The notes below the pieces were generated by a model. That model saw only the letters and a list, made by a program, of their open reading frames with translations. It was not told the origin of the DNA and ran no database searches. The position numbers were made by a program, and so were the translations under genes. A stretch of DNA of 64,000 nucleotides, taken from Jacaranda mimosifolia. Lineage: Eukaryota; Streptophyta; Magnoliopsida; Lamiales; Bignoniaceae. Location: NCBI GenBank assembly GCA_018894105.1, contig CM032117.1, positions 48,394,503 to 48,458,502 on the forward strand, given 5' to 3'. Shown here one piece after another: positions 47,897 through 59,549 of the stretch (position 1 is the stretch's first letter; the number at the start of each line of letters is the position of its first letter).

Positions 47897-49734
47897 CTCG
47901 ATAGACTTAATAGAACCAACTGATTTAATGGTTCAAGCCAGATCAGTGCAAATAAAACTATCCCATTTTGACATCTATATGGCATATGCAAGGCGGTTGG
48001 TGCTGATAGTGTCGATGGAGGCTTGTGTGCCAGCACCTAACGCCGTAGCGAATTAACATTAGTCTTGTAACTAAGAGCCCATTTGTTTTCATTTTGTACA
48101 CCTATTTTCATTTTATCCTCAAAATGAAAATACAAATTTATCAACTTTTACGCCATTTTCACATACATTTTCATTCTCAAAACATTTCTTTTTACATTCT
48201 CTCTCTATTTTCATACCTATTTCCCCTTATTATTACCTATATCTACTATTTTATCTTTCCAATACTTCTCAAATGCCATTCATTTCCATCAGTTGTCATT
48301 CCTTGTCCCCAATTTAAAGAAAAATAGAGGAGAATAATGAAGACTTTGAACCTTTGCAAGACAACAACCTTTCAAAGTCTACAACAAGAAACGATCATCC
48401 ACCACGGCCAGCCATGACCATTCCTCCACCGATGAGACAAGCCCACTACGTCGACCTATGAAGCGACGACGACCACCATCTCCGATGAGCTTTTCTTACG
48501 ATAAAAATGGGTGCAGTAAAATAAATTGTTGTACCCTTCCGATCTGGGCATAAAATGCACGATACTTTCAATGTTCTTCCATTTTTTGCTCCGTTTTCCA
48601 AGATTTGCATGGTTTTGTATGGGTATATGTATGTTGGCTTCAATTCACAATAGGTGGCCCGATTTAGTGATGCATTGTTGCTTTTGTACTTGTTTGCTTC
48701 AAATTTACTAAAATTTGGGATGGATTTCGATAAGCATTTGGCTTGGTTGTTGATTATATGAATTTTTGAAGTTTTTGCATTTTTTTATTTTTTTGTTTTG
48801 TTTTTTGGTTTGCTTAGTACCCTTTCTTAGTTAGAACCATTGGATATATATGGTATTGGATTTATGTTGTTTGGGTTCATAGCATGATGGCTGGAAACCC
48901 CGTCTTGTTTTGTATGAGGATATGAAGTTTTTGTTAATACAGTGCATTTTGACCTTTGTGTTAGCTGTTACATTTGTTGTATTGGACAAGTTTTATTGCT
49001 GAAATGCTACATTATGTTTTTTGCATTAGTGACAAATAGGAACGTAGCGAACCATATTAAATCCTCCTTAAGCCTCAAGAATTCTTAGGTTGAATCGTCA
49101 TCATGAAACAAAAATACAGTTGTAGCCGCATTTAGATTGAATATTTGGACTACGTTTAACCCACTACATGAAACAATAACACAATAGAATCCTAATTACG
49201 ACTTTGAAATCAAACACAATTATGTAGCATAAATCCATACCATGAACTTAAAACACAACTGCAAATTATTAGCACAAATATGTTTGAGTTTGGCCCTCAT
49301 ATACTCATAAATATGTGCATACACATAGTATGCATATATGCCTAATAATTCCTACCCATAAGAACATAGAAGAAGCCTGATATACCCCACCAATTCTAAA
49401 CCCAAAAATTGTTTAACATATATATCGAGGGCCAACTATATGAATATTAGTGAAGGAAACGAAATGTAATTTGCATAGAGCTTCATATTGAACCTTAATC
49501 AGTGGTTTACTTTTGCAATCCCCACGAAGCTACTCAAACTATATTTTGGTGAATAATTACCTATTATTGTCCTAATAATAGTTCAATGTAATTAGTAAAA
49601 TCCTTACAAGTGTTTATTCTATAAAATCTATGTTGAATATATATTCATCATGTAATGATAGATAAAAGTAGAAGTTTATGAAACTAACTTAATATCATCT
49701 TCTATGAATAGATGCCCAGGACTGCAAAATGAGT

Positions 49735-50680
49735 GTACAATAAGGCAGCTGAGGCCAAATGGAATTTTCCATTTAGCCTACTTTAATTGTGCTTATAGAA
49801 TTGATGTATGAACAGTTCATCAAAGGACAACTTCTCTCCACTACCTTCACGACATCCATTTGGTTGGACATACAATGGGAACTTTACCTTAGACCAAGCC
49901 ATTTCTATGATGTTAACCAACTAAAGAGTAAACTGAATACAGTCCAAGGTTTATGTTGTAAGTTTCATGACTTACTCACTAAGAGGATGGGATTCAGTTG
50001 GGATAGTGTGATTGGACAGTCACAACATCAGAGAAGTGTTGGGCCAAATGGCTTCTTGTAAGGAAAAAAACCCCATTTAGTCTAGTTGGTACAATTGTAT
50101 TTGTGAAGTAGTCTAACCCAAATTAAGGACACTGCTAACTTGTGTCATGTTGCTACTCTTAATAGGAAAACCCAATGGATGACAACCTAAAAAAATAGGG
50201 TCTCCCACATTATTATCTTTGCACTGAGATGTTTTACAACATGGTGGCTAGTGGGAGTTGTGCTAGGTCTTCTTCACAACAACCATATGAGAGCGAAGAG
50301 GAAATAAACTTAAATGTTCCCAGCCTAGATGCACTAGAAGATCCTCTAAATACCTTTGAGCCTCAACCTACCAATGAAGGAACTTCTAATCCTCCTTTTA
50401 ATGTTGCCCCCTACCCACCAACTATGCTCAACCAATGCCTAAGTCAAAGAAATAAAAAAGCAACTGCTCATCGAGGATAGATGACATAATTGATGCTTGG
50501 ACTAGTGTTAATAGTGCTAAGGCTAAGAAGCTTAAGAAAGTTGCTTCGCATAGCTTGCATGGTTGCGCTAAAGAGCATGGACGGCATGCCTTGCTGCTTG
50601 TTTTTCATATCTCAAGATGCTCTCTTGAGCAAGACGTGCCGCAAGATGTTTCTCTTGATGAATGATGAAGAGAGAAGATA
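49735..50680 (+). pseudogene. Harbinger ORF1: Myb/SANT-like DNA-binding protein, broken
   Basis: The segment 49780-50060 reads LIELMYEQFIKGQLLSTTF, then QLKSKLNTVQG and FHDLLTKRMGFSWDSV, matching the Myb/SANT-like domain (PF12776 type) used as the second protein of plant PIF/Harbinger elements. A Ser-rich and acidic stretch follows (50229-50480, YESEEEINLNVPSLDAL), then a degraded C-terminus. Stops and frame changes are present. It lies 1 to 2 kb upstream of the transposase in the same orientation. Confidence 0.78.
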
Positions 50681-51010
50681 GTCGGTTGAGTCTTTGGGTG
50701 AGGCTTGATGTGGGTCCATGTTGAAAAAAAGAATGTTTTATGCTAGACTATGTTACTTTAAGTCTGTATTTAAATTTGTATTTTCATGCATTTGAAGGAT
50801 GTTTTCGGATGTTTCATAAGGTTTTAATAACTTTGCTATGTATAATAGTTTTATGAATGTTGTAATCATGTAGGGTATATTTGTTGTGACCGTACTTGAA
50901 CTTGAGCCTTCACGTATAGGGCCACATGCACTGGAGTTTTCCCCATTAACTGGTGCATGGTTAATCTAAGGTGGTAGGTTTTTTTTTTTTTTTTTATGGA
51001 TTTGGTTTTT

Positions 51011-51612
51011 TTTTAGCAATACACAGCCCGTGAGTGTGTCAAATTGCACATCATTGATTTGCATAAGTAAACAACATTAATAATCTATAAGTATACATAT
51101 CATGATTATTTCATTATTGCAGTCTGTAAAATGATCATTTTACATAGCAGGCGTTTTCTTTTCATTATTACATTTTTAATGGATTTTGCTTACGTATTAG
51201 CCTGCTAATATGTGGTGTCCTTATTCATATGTAGCTTAATTTATGATAATAATACATGGACTTTAAAATGTGCAACAAACTTATTGTTGCATCTATTTTA
51301 ATGGACTTTCTTTTTTAGCAATACACAGCCCATGAGTGTGTCAAATTGCACATCATTGATTTGCATAAGTAAACAACATTAATAATCTATAAGTATACAG
51401 ATCGTGATTATTTCATTATTGCAGTCTGTAAAATGATCATTTTACATAGCAGGCGTTTGCTTTTCATTATTACATTTTTAATGGATTTTGCTTACATATT
51501 AGACTGCTAATATGTGGTGTCCTTATTCATATGTAGCTTAATTTATGATAATAATACATAGACTTTAAAATGTGCAACAAACTTATTGTTGCATCTATTT
51601 TAATGGACAAAT
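51011..51612. repeat. 302-bp recent tandem duplication
   Basis: agcaatacacagccc begins at 51015 and again at 51317. The two 302-bp units are nearly identical along their length (differences such as cccgtgagtg versus cccatgagtg and cttacgtatt versus cttacatatt). They lie between Harbinger ORF1 and the transposase. The low divergence makes this one of the younger changes here. Confidence 0.93.
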
Positions 51613-51619
51613 TAGTTAG

Positions 51620-53175
51620 TCCGAGTCTATATGTCTAATGACAAAATGTATGAAAATGGAAGCTCATCATCTGATTCTAATTCTAGCACATCCTCATCTT
51701 CATCTGACTCTTCCTCCTCTAACTCTGACAAAAGTACCTAATCTGATGATGGCATGGCTTTTATTTTCCTTTCACAAGTTTTTTGCCCATCTTACTTCCA
51801 AAACAGAACACCTTGCAATACGTCCAGGTTAAGAGGGGCAGATTAGGTTTGGGAGCTTGTTGGCAGTCATCCCGATAGAATAAGAAATGCATGCATTACG
51901 AATGACACATGTCGGCTTCAATACCTTATGTGATTTTATAGCATCGCTTGGAGTCCTTAAGGAAGAGAGATCCAACTAGAGTTTATCTTAAAAAATTAGT
52001 TGCAGTATTTTTGCAAATAGTAGGGCAAGGGAAGTTTCAGCATGATAATTGTGAGAGATTCCAACACTCAAGTGAAACTGTTCATTGTCATGTGCGAAGG
52101 GCTGCTAAGGCATTAAATATCCTAGCACCTGAGATAATCACTCCACCTGATTTCAATATTGTGCATCGCAAAATTGCTTTGAATAGTTCTTTCTACCCCT
52201 ATGTCAAGGTAACTCCACTAACCTTATTTACCCCATTGAATATAGCCCGACAACTTGATTACTTGCGATCATAAAATCATCAAATCCTTGTTTGTAGGAT
52301 TATGTTGGTACAATTGATGGCACAATTGTTCCCAAATCGGCACCTACACAGCAACAAAATGCATACAGATGTCATAATGCCACAATTGCACAACATGTTC
52401 TGGCCATCTGCGACATGGACCTCATGGTCACTTATGTTTATACGGGGTAGGAGGGAAGTGCAAATGATGCACGTGTGTTGAGTCATGCCATTACCACATA
52501 TCCTCATTTTCCATGGCCACCACAAGGTGAATAGATAAAATAGACTTATACACTTAGTATAAATCATGTGTTCCTTATGTTCATCCTCTAAAATTCTCAC
52601 TTTCCATCTTTTTAGGCAAGTACTATCTCGTTGACTCTGGCTATTGCAACTTCCCTAGGTTTTTAGCCCCTTATCGTCTGCACTGCTACTACTCGAATGA
52701 TTATAGGACTCATTGTGGAAGGCTAAGGGGCCAGTCAGAGTTATTCAACCATGGACATGCAAGACTCCGAAATGTTGTCGAGTGTGTGTTTAGGGTTCTT
52801 AAGGCTAGATTTTCTATATTACAAGGACGAATGCCCTACTACAAAATGTATCGTCAAGTGCAAATCGTTGTTACTTGCTACGTGGTCCATAACTTTATTA
52901 GGAAACACTTTAAGGATGATTATTTCTTCTTGGAGGAAGATCATCAATACATTCTCAATAGAGGACAAAATTGTGAGCCACAATCGAGGCCATCTCAAGC
53001 GGACCTTGATCACATGTCTCAATTTCATGATTCCTTGCTCATCAAATGTGGGCGAATTATGCACATTAGACCTAAACTTTGTGATGCCTTGTTTGGTGTA
53101 AGTTTTTGGCAGTTTCGCTGCATGCTGCTAAATGTAATGGATTGGGTTGTGGTAGGTGTGTTGGATGTTTTGTAG
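51620..53175 (+). pseudogene. PIF/Harbinger DDE transposase, broken
   Basis: N-terminal HTH region 51840-52220 (WELVGSHPDRIRNA, then FLQIVGQGKFQHDN, ERFQHSSETVHCHVRRA, APEIITPPDF). Catalytic motifs: DYVGTIDGT (first Asp, 52297-52323), an intron with acceptor near 52615, YYLVDSGYCNFPRFLAPY (second Asp, about 52637), and RLRNVVECVFRVLKARF (Glu, about 52780). A TAG replaces a Trp-like codon at about 52447 and several earlier stops occur. The family is the HARBI1-like DDE superfamily. Confidence 0.88.
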
Positions 53176-54046
53176 GTTTGTAAATATTTTTGCCCTAAAA
53201 CTACTGTATCGTACTGCACATATATGGATTGTTAAGTTATATTCTATAGTACTACATGTGATGTGCACATCAATGTCGTGCCATATTTTGTTATATTCTT
53301 ATAAGTTTTACTTGTTCTATTATGTACCCAAAATGACTATTCACAGAACCCCCCAATGTGCTTGCAGAGCTGGGCCAATGGTACTTCGCATGGCAAGGAC
53401 ACAAAATAACTATGGACTGTTCTTCTACCGAAGTCTTTTAGGTTCGAACTACCCTGGTGGGTTCATGTAGGTTGATTCATCATCACGCACTCTATTTGAC
53501 AACTCTAATTCATACACCGATGATAATCATTCTACAGTGAATAATACTACTCAAAGTTCACAATCCTCGGCATCTAGTTACATGAGGAGTGCAACTATTA
53601 ATCCAAACATTGACATGGATACCATTAACCTTTGACAGTCCAGTTATCATATTGAAGCACTGATGCGAGATACCACACGCATGTTTGTTTGTTGTGGTGT
53701 GGGACTTTGCGTACTGATTACGTGTGTTGTCCTTAATTTCTTACTATTGTCCTATTTAAGTTGATGCTTTTTTGAGTTACGTAAGCCACCCTAGTGTTTT
53801 TTTGCAGTATGGTTTATGTTGCAATGTACTATTGAAAATGTACTAAATATGTAATTTATGTTTACGGTTGTAATGTATGACAACATGTTCAACCTTAGTT
53901 TTCAATATGTTCCATGCTCGAATAGGGTAAAATGTTTATTAGGCAAGCTATGTTATACTCTTATTTTAGATGTATTGTCATATTTGTTTTACGATTTAAA
54001 ATGCATGTTGTTTTTGTAATTTTGGTACATTATCGTGGTAGACATA
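53176..54046. other. no gene seen
   Basis: AT-rich sequence after the Harbinger transposase. A short open frame at 53156-53470 shows no family features and looks like chance. Confidence 0.5.
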
Positions 54047-54690
54047 ACATCACCAGCTAATCGTACGAGGAGTAAGTCTTTTGTTAACAAGGAGTGGGGA
54101 CCTGCCTAAGAGGAGAAGTTTCTCCTTCATTTAGTAGAGGCTCGTTCCATTTCCCAAGTGTTAGATGAAAAATTAGATTTAGTTATAGAGCACACATGAG
54201 GGTGGCTCGTAAATCATTTCCGCAGGCCTTTCCCTATTGGACTCTTAAGGCACAAGTATGATGAGATGTGATGGATTTATGATACATTCTCAAAGCTCAT
54301 CCAAGTTGAAGGGGTGTCTTACTCGTTGCAAACCTGTTCAGTTTATGTCCTAGTCCTACTGCGATCTAAGCTTAGTCGGGTTAGTATATACTTTTCATTG
54401 TTTGCTTACTTATTGTGAGGTTGTTACCTTTATGTTATTTACATTTTTACACATCTCATGCCATATTAATCTTATTCATGCTTAATTGTGTTTCACTAGG
54501 ATGTTGATAGATCAGTGGAGTATTTCATAGAGTGTCCCCGCAATTGGCTACTCATCATAACTGGTTTTAATGGATGACACCCTAGTTTCTTCATAGCTGT
54601 TATAAATTCTGTAACCGCCATCGCATGTAGAGCCATCGACTAGCGACGAGTCAAATCCAATATTACTTTCTGAAGAATGCCGTTAGGAAT
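54047..54690 (+). pseudogene. unrecognised transposon-protein remnant
   Basis: Conceptual reading with stops: SPANRTRSKSFVNKEWGPA, then EEKFLLHLVEARSIS, HFRRPFPIG, IQVEGVSYSLQT, an intron-like gap (54380-54500), then VEYFIECPRNWLLIITGFNG. The early part has the R-x-W...EE...LL pattern of Myb/SANT-like domains. I cannot name it with confidence. Confidence 0.3.
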
Positions 54691-54889
54691 GTTTTTCTTT
54701 TCATGTGTGTATGCAATGAGCCTGGAGCTTGCTATCTTAATCACCATGACTCTAGAGTGGCAAATGTTAATATTTCAAATCAACAACCTAAGGTGACTTC
54801 ACTATCCATCAAGCAAGCTATGTTATAACCTTGGTTGTAACACTTTTATTCCATGTATTCGAACTGGTCATCAACACAATTATAAATTA

Positions 54890-55545
54890 ATACCCAAGGA
54901 TATGACTGTAGCAATGCTCCTGGGCGTTGGGAACGTGCGCAATGATTATGCATTTCGCGCATAATGAACTCTAATAATATAGACAGTAGCCACATGCTAA
55001 GGATAAGCATCCTTGCGCCCCGGCTCAAGCCTGCCGTCTATCAATAGAGATGATTCGCGCTGGGCACAAGAATGGTGCACCCCGGCTTAAGATCCACAGC
55101 ACTTGGCCCCAAGTTCGCTATCCTCATGGACAGTAACCTTGCGCCGGGGTGTAGCAATAGTGCGCCTCAGCGCAAGCATGCTGTCCATGAGGACAGTAGA
55201 TTTGCACCAGGGCGCGGGGCGCAAGAATAACAAAACTTGGCCTAAGATTGTTGTCCTCACGGATAGCAACCTTGTGTCGGGGCGCAACATCTTTGTGCCC
55301 CAACGCAAGCGTGCTGTCCATGAGGACAGTAGATTCATACAGGGCTGCAAGGATATTGCGTCCTGGCACAAGAATTGTTACACTTGCCCCCAAGTTTGCT
55401 GTCATCATGGACAATAATCTTGCATCGGTGCACAGCATCCTTGCGCCTCGGCGCAAGTTTGCTGTCCATGAGAACAATAGATTTGCGCCGGGCCGCAAGA
55501 ATTGTGCGCCCCAGTGTGATAATCATATTCCTTGGGGTAACATGC
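54890..55545. repeat. GC-rich minisatellite with embedded palindromes
   Basis: Composite units of roughly 130-150 bp, each made of two inverted half-units: one with gctgtccatgaggacagtag (55180, 55313, 55461) and one with ctatcctcatggacagtaac or relatives (55109, 55249, 55398). Linkers are rich in ttgcgcc, cggggcgca and gcgcaag. The core CTGTCC-ATGA-GGACAG is a perfect 6-bp-stem palindrome. All six frames stay open for long stretches because of the repeats; none is a gene. Confidence 0.88.
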
Positions 55546-56001
55546 TTGTGTAAACTTAAAATTATTATGTAGGAGAAATTATAATCTTGAAATTTTAGAT
55601 AATATTACAAAATATATTCAATTGATTTGGAGGCTTGATAAAACGATTTTTGTTTGAACATACGAGTCACAACACAATAAAAGTGAAGTTTTAATTATTT
55701 GTAGATAGGGCACTATTACATCATGGTCGATGTTATTATCCTTAAATTCATACATTTTTTGCACCTCTTTCATGCAACTAGACGCTCAATAGAGTGCTAA
55801 TTTGACAGGCGCCACTTTTTCTCAATAATGACAAGCTATATAAGACGATATGAATAGCTAAAATTGAGATTAGATTAACAGGGTCCAAGTGCAACAATGT
55901 GAACAACATGTAAAGAAATAGAACAAAAGCTACAAATAGAAAATGCAGATGTGTACAAATTGCACGCAATTAAGGTAAAGGATTTAAAAATAACATTCGG
56001 G
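55546..56001. other. no gene seen
   Basis: AT-rich sequence between the minisatellite and the end of the minus-strand transposon-protein gene. Nothing recognised. Confidence 0.5.
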
Positions 56002-57144
56002 TCAATCCTCAGTGTTGTCATCCTTATCGCTCTCTAGTGGTGGAACTGCATCATCAGGAGCATCAAAGTGTGGTGCCCATGGGAAAGTGGGCCACTGTTC
56101 CGATGGAATATTCTGATAGTGTGCCAAAGTCATGTGCCACTATTGTTGAGTTAGAAGACATGCATGTCGATGCTCCTCAATAACCCGATGACGACCCTCT
56201 ACGGCTTGCTGGTTAGATATAATCTGTGTAAGCATGTTTTCCAATCTATCAAGTTGTTGCGATGTGGTCCGACGTTGATTATGAGGAACTAGATCTACTA
56301 GAACAAGCTGTGCGGCAGGTTCAATTCTGCGCCCCGCTCAGGAACAATGGACTCAGGATAGTGTAGTTCCTCATCATCATCCCATTACACCCCTGAAGCA
56401 GCACATAATTCTGCGCTCACATAATTCTGTAATGAGATTGGGGAAATGTAAGCTATCTTGAGAACTTTCGGCCTCATAACTATGTATCATTGGATTAATC
56501 AATAATCCAATATTAATAGGAACCCTTTCTAAGATAGCGTACACGAGGATATCCCTTTCCCGAGTTATTTCTCTAAAGTGGGAGCTCGGTAATATTCTTG
56601 CAAAAACAAACTTGAACCAGAGTAAGCTCTCATTGTTTAATTTGGCTGATTTGAAACGTCGAAGCTAATTATTAGCTCCTACTATCCATTCTGGTGATTG
56701 CTCGCAAATGCACTCAACCACTCTATCAATAGATACCTCGGTTTCTATAAAATACTGATATTCATCATCACTATCAATGCAAGGTGTCTCAAAAAAATTG
56801 TTTATAGCCTTTCGTGATATAGATACTTGACAACCCCACACAAATATGTCAGCTCCATATGTGAACTAAAGATTAGTGTAAAACTCTCTAACAACTGATC
56901 TGACTGCTACTGATGGAGTTGTAACAAATTTAAACTAACTTCTTCTTTCTATGATTACTTGTCTGAATGGATAGTAATTATTCTAGGACGGTATCCCATG
57001 CTTCTTCACAAATGGTCGGTCCTTAGAATCTTTTGAATAAAGCTTCTGTGCTTCAATAGAAATAAAACGACTAGCATCAAATGGTGCCCTTTTACTACTT
57101 TATGCCTAATTCTTATTTCTCTTTCTACTAGCTTTCGGTGCCAT
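56002..57144 (-). pseudogene. 'putative plant transposon protein' (Transposase_32-like), broken
   Basis: Starts MAPKASRKRNKN on the minus strand. Recognisable blocks: SVAVRSVVREFYTNL, FVWGCQVSISRKAINNFF, CEQSPEWIVGANN, SAKLNNESLLWFKFV and ILPSSHFREITRERDILVY, then PINIGLL and SLHFPNLITELCER, and a C-terminal region RRTTSQQLDRLENMLTQI. This order matches the plant-specific domain PF20167. It has several in-frame stops (for example after KRNKN and GANN) and probable frame changes near 56330-56400. It runs opposite to the Harbinger genes, which suggests an origin in another element. Its biochemical role is not known. Confidence 0.78.
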
Positions 57145-57917
57145 TATCAATTTGATATCGAACTATCAAGTCACTGCCACGACAAAAGGGAAAAAAATGC
57201 CATCAACACCATAATTGCACAATCACAAGAACACCATCTTTAATAGGAAAATATTTATAATTCAATTAGTTTAATAAAAATAACGACTAACAACTCCAAA
57301 TACCACAATTGTTAACTCCATTAATAAATAATATAACACCCTTCTATCTAGTGAACTTGTGCATACAAATATCAAATTATGGGAAGAAAAAAATTTAAAT
57401 ATACACCCATCAATAAGTTTAGACTGCAATCACCTCTATTAAGAAAGAAAGAAATATTGTGACAATTAAAACAAATAACTAATGAAATATAACTTTTCAC
57501 CTAATCATTAGCAAAATATAATCCAACTTCTCTTGTGCCCAACAAATTATAAACAAAATATTACCAACTAATCTTGTGTAAATTTATTTAAAAATTATTA
57601 TTCTACAACCAACAATAATTATAACAAAAAAAATATAGCAAAATTGATCTATTATTATCTAAATATTGAAATATTGAAACTCTACCCAAGTAATCAACAA
57701 CATACTTAACAAATTTTTCTATAAAGAACCCAAAAATTTCTTTTAACACACCTATCATATAAACATATATTTTAATCAAATATGTCTACTTAAAGCACAC
57801 ATGCAAACATTACAAGATTCAAAAAATAAATTAGCACACCAAAACTTGCCCACAATGGTGAATACGGTTGTGTCACCGGTAAAGTATATTTCGCCGGAAA
57901 TAATGGTAGACATTGGT
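57145..57917. other. AT-rich spacer, no gene seen
   Basis: Very AT-rich sequence upstream of the minus-strand transposon-protein start, with no recognised open frame, ending at the hAT MITE target duplication. Confidence 0.5.
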
Positions 57918-57925
57918 GGTGCGGT

Positions 57926-58631
57926 TAGGGATGATAAAATTACCCATCCCCATGGGTAGCTGCGGGGAATTCCCCACGACGAGGCGGATTCAGGGAGAAT
58001 TTTCTCCCTGCGAGGACGGGGATCACAGTCCCCGTCTCTGCGGGTACCCGTTACCCATTAATGCTTCTAATTTACAAATCCTCAATTAACTTTTTTCTTT
58101 TTCCCCAAGGTTGTTCAAAAGTAAAAATGGAATTTGAATGCTTCACAATACAAGAGGATAAAGATGATGATGTAAATATTTTTTAAATTAATATCGAAAT
58201 ATATTTGGTTATTTGAATTATTTTTTCTTCTAATAAAATGCATATATTTTTGGAGGAGCCAATTTAAATGGAGAGCTCTTGGGAAGAGACAAGCTAAATG
58301 GAAGAATTGACGAATTGTTATGTTTTTTTTTAAAATTTATGTTTATGTATTATTTATCTTTTAATATTTTATTATAAAATATAATTAAATATCATGTGTT
58401 ATGTACTTATGTTTGACAATCTTTTAATTTTGGAAGTAATTTACATTATTGAAAAAGTTTAGTACTTCTTTTTTTTTTAATATTTTTTAAGAATTTGATA
58501 AATTAAAAATCCGTGGGTACCCGTCGCCCCAGTGGGGAACAGGGACGGGGGTAGGGATGGGGGGCATTTTCACTTCGCGAGGGGGGTGGGGGGCCTATCC
58601 CCATCCCCACCCCGTCCCGTTGACACTTCTA
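57926..58631. mobile_element. 706-bp hAT-type MITE with GC-rich subterminal regions
   Basis: Termini TAGGGATGATAAAATTACCC (left) and, on the other strand, TAGAAGTGTCAACGGGACGG (right), which fit the TAGGGATGKCAACGGG type seen in plant hAT MITEs. Flanks GGTGCGGT (57918-57925) and GGTGCGAT (58632-58639) form an 8-bp duplication with one mismatch. Subterminal regions hold many CCCC/GGGG and GGTACCCG motifs in inverted orientation (gggtacccgttaccc; gtgggtacccgtcgcc). The AT-rich centre has no gene. Confidence 0.85.
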
Positions 58632-58639
58632 GGTGCGAT

Positions 58640-59549
58640 GGGGTGTATTTGTGGTGGACTTGTTGGTGGATGAGTAGTTGAGAGACGGAAATGGGAGGGA
58701 AAGAGGAAAAGAGTGAGAATGGGGGTGGAAAGAAGTTGCCAGTAAAGTACTGCTTGTCGAAAAACATGGTGGAAATAGGTGGTGGACTTGGTGAAGGGAT
58801 TGAAGACAAGGGGAGGTAGGGAAATTGAAAAAGAGGTAGTGGGGCGGCAAAGAGAGAGTGAGGGAAAGGGGAGGGGAGATAATAACAATGTTCTGCAAAG
58901 TTTTTGTTTTGTTTTTACTTTTTTTTTAAATGCAGTTTGTGTACTGTTTGTTCCTTGTATTGGGCACATGAAATTAGTGCCCCAGTGCAAGACGTCTGCC
59001 TTTAACTTCGCCAGTCGTGTCGTGCGCAGAGGCGCAACATGCATGCGTCCCCCGCTCGCAACTGCTCCAAACAAAATTAAACCACGTGCTAAGGCGCATA
59101 AGACTTGCGCCCCAGCGCACGCTATCAACACGATTTTATCTTTCCTTTTTTTATTTTCTTTTTTTATAAACAATTTAGAATGTAATTTTTTTTTTCAAAT
59201 TATACAACTGTAAAAACCACTATTTTTATTGCCACAAAAATATTATATATTTAATGTAATCTTATATTATTTTTTTTTAAATTAGTACAAACCATATCAT
59301 CAATTCAAAAATTGCACGATTTTTAATACAAAAATACTCGACAATACATCTCATTTTCAAACTTATATAAATTTATAATTTTAAACAACACATCCAAATA
59401 CAATTTTATTTTCAAAATTTATTTTTTTATTAATTTTTACTATGCATTTTTATTTAAAAATGAAAACACATCAGAAAATGAATTCAAACGGACGGTGAAA
59501 CCTCTTGATTTATACAATGACAAATGTAAAAGCCCAATGTGTGCACACG
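58640..59549. promoter_or_regulatory. 5' flank of the RMI1/TDRD3-like gene
   Basis: G-rich then AT-rich sequence upstream of the ATG at 59550. It holds a GCGC-rich patch at 58975-59125 (gtgccccagtgcaag; ttgcgccccagcgcac) resembling the minisatellite units at 55 kb, and the possible right terminus of the Harbinger element about 54 bp before the ATG. I did not recognise a clear TATA box. The open frame at 58779-59213 looks like chance. Confidence 0.45.

Larger units (their letters stand above)
48075..59496. mobile_element. candidate PIF/Harbinger element (boundaries tentative)
   Basis: The left end after a TAA reads GAGCCCATTTGTTTTCATTT, resembling PIF/Tourist termini. The right end near 59496, read on the other strand, gives CCGTCCGTTTGAATTCATTT. 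Both continue with ttttcatttt-type sequence and agree at roughly three quarters of positions over about 40 bp. Between them lie a Harbinger transposase and its Myb/SANT partner. The right flank lacks a clear TAA, and unrelated sequence (antisense transposon gene, hAT MITE) is also enclosed, so either the element has later insertions or the two ends do not belong together. Confidence 0.35.

Noticed and set aside
55087..55572. Six overlapping open frames on both strands
   Set aside because: The minisatellite keeps all frames open; no single frame is favoured.
58595..59213. 192-residue minus and 144-residue plus open frames
   Set aside because: Low-complexity, antisense to each other and without domains. 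They partly overlap the hAT MITE edge and the RMI1/TDRD3-like 5' flank.
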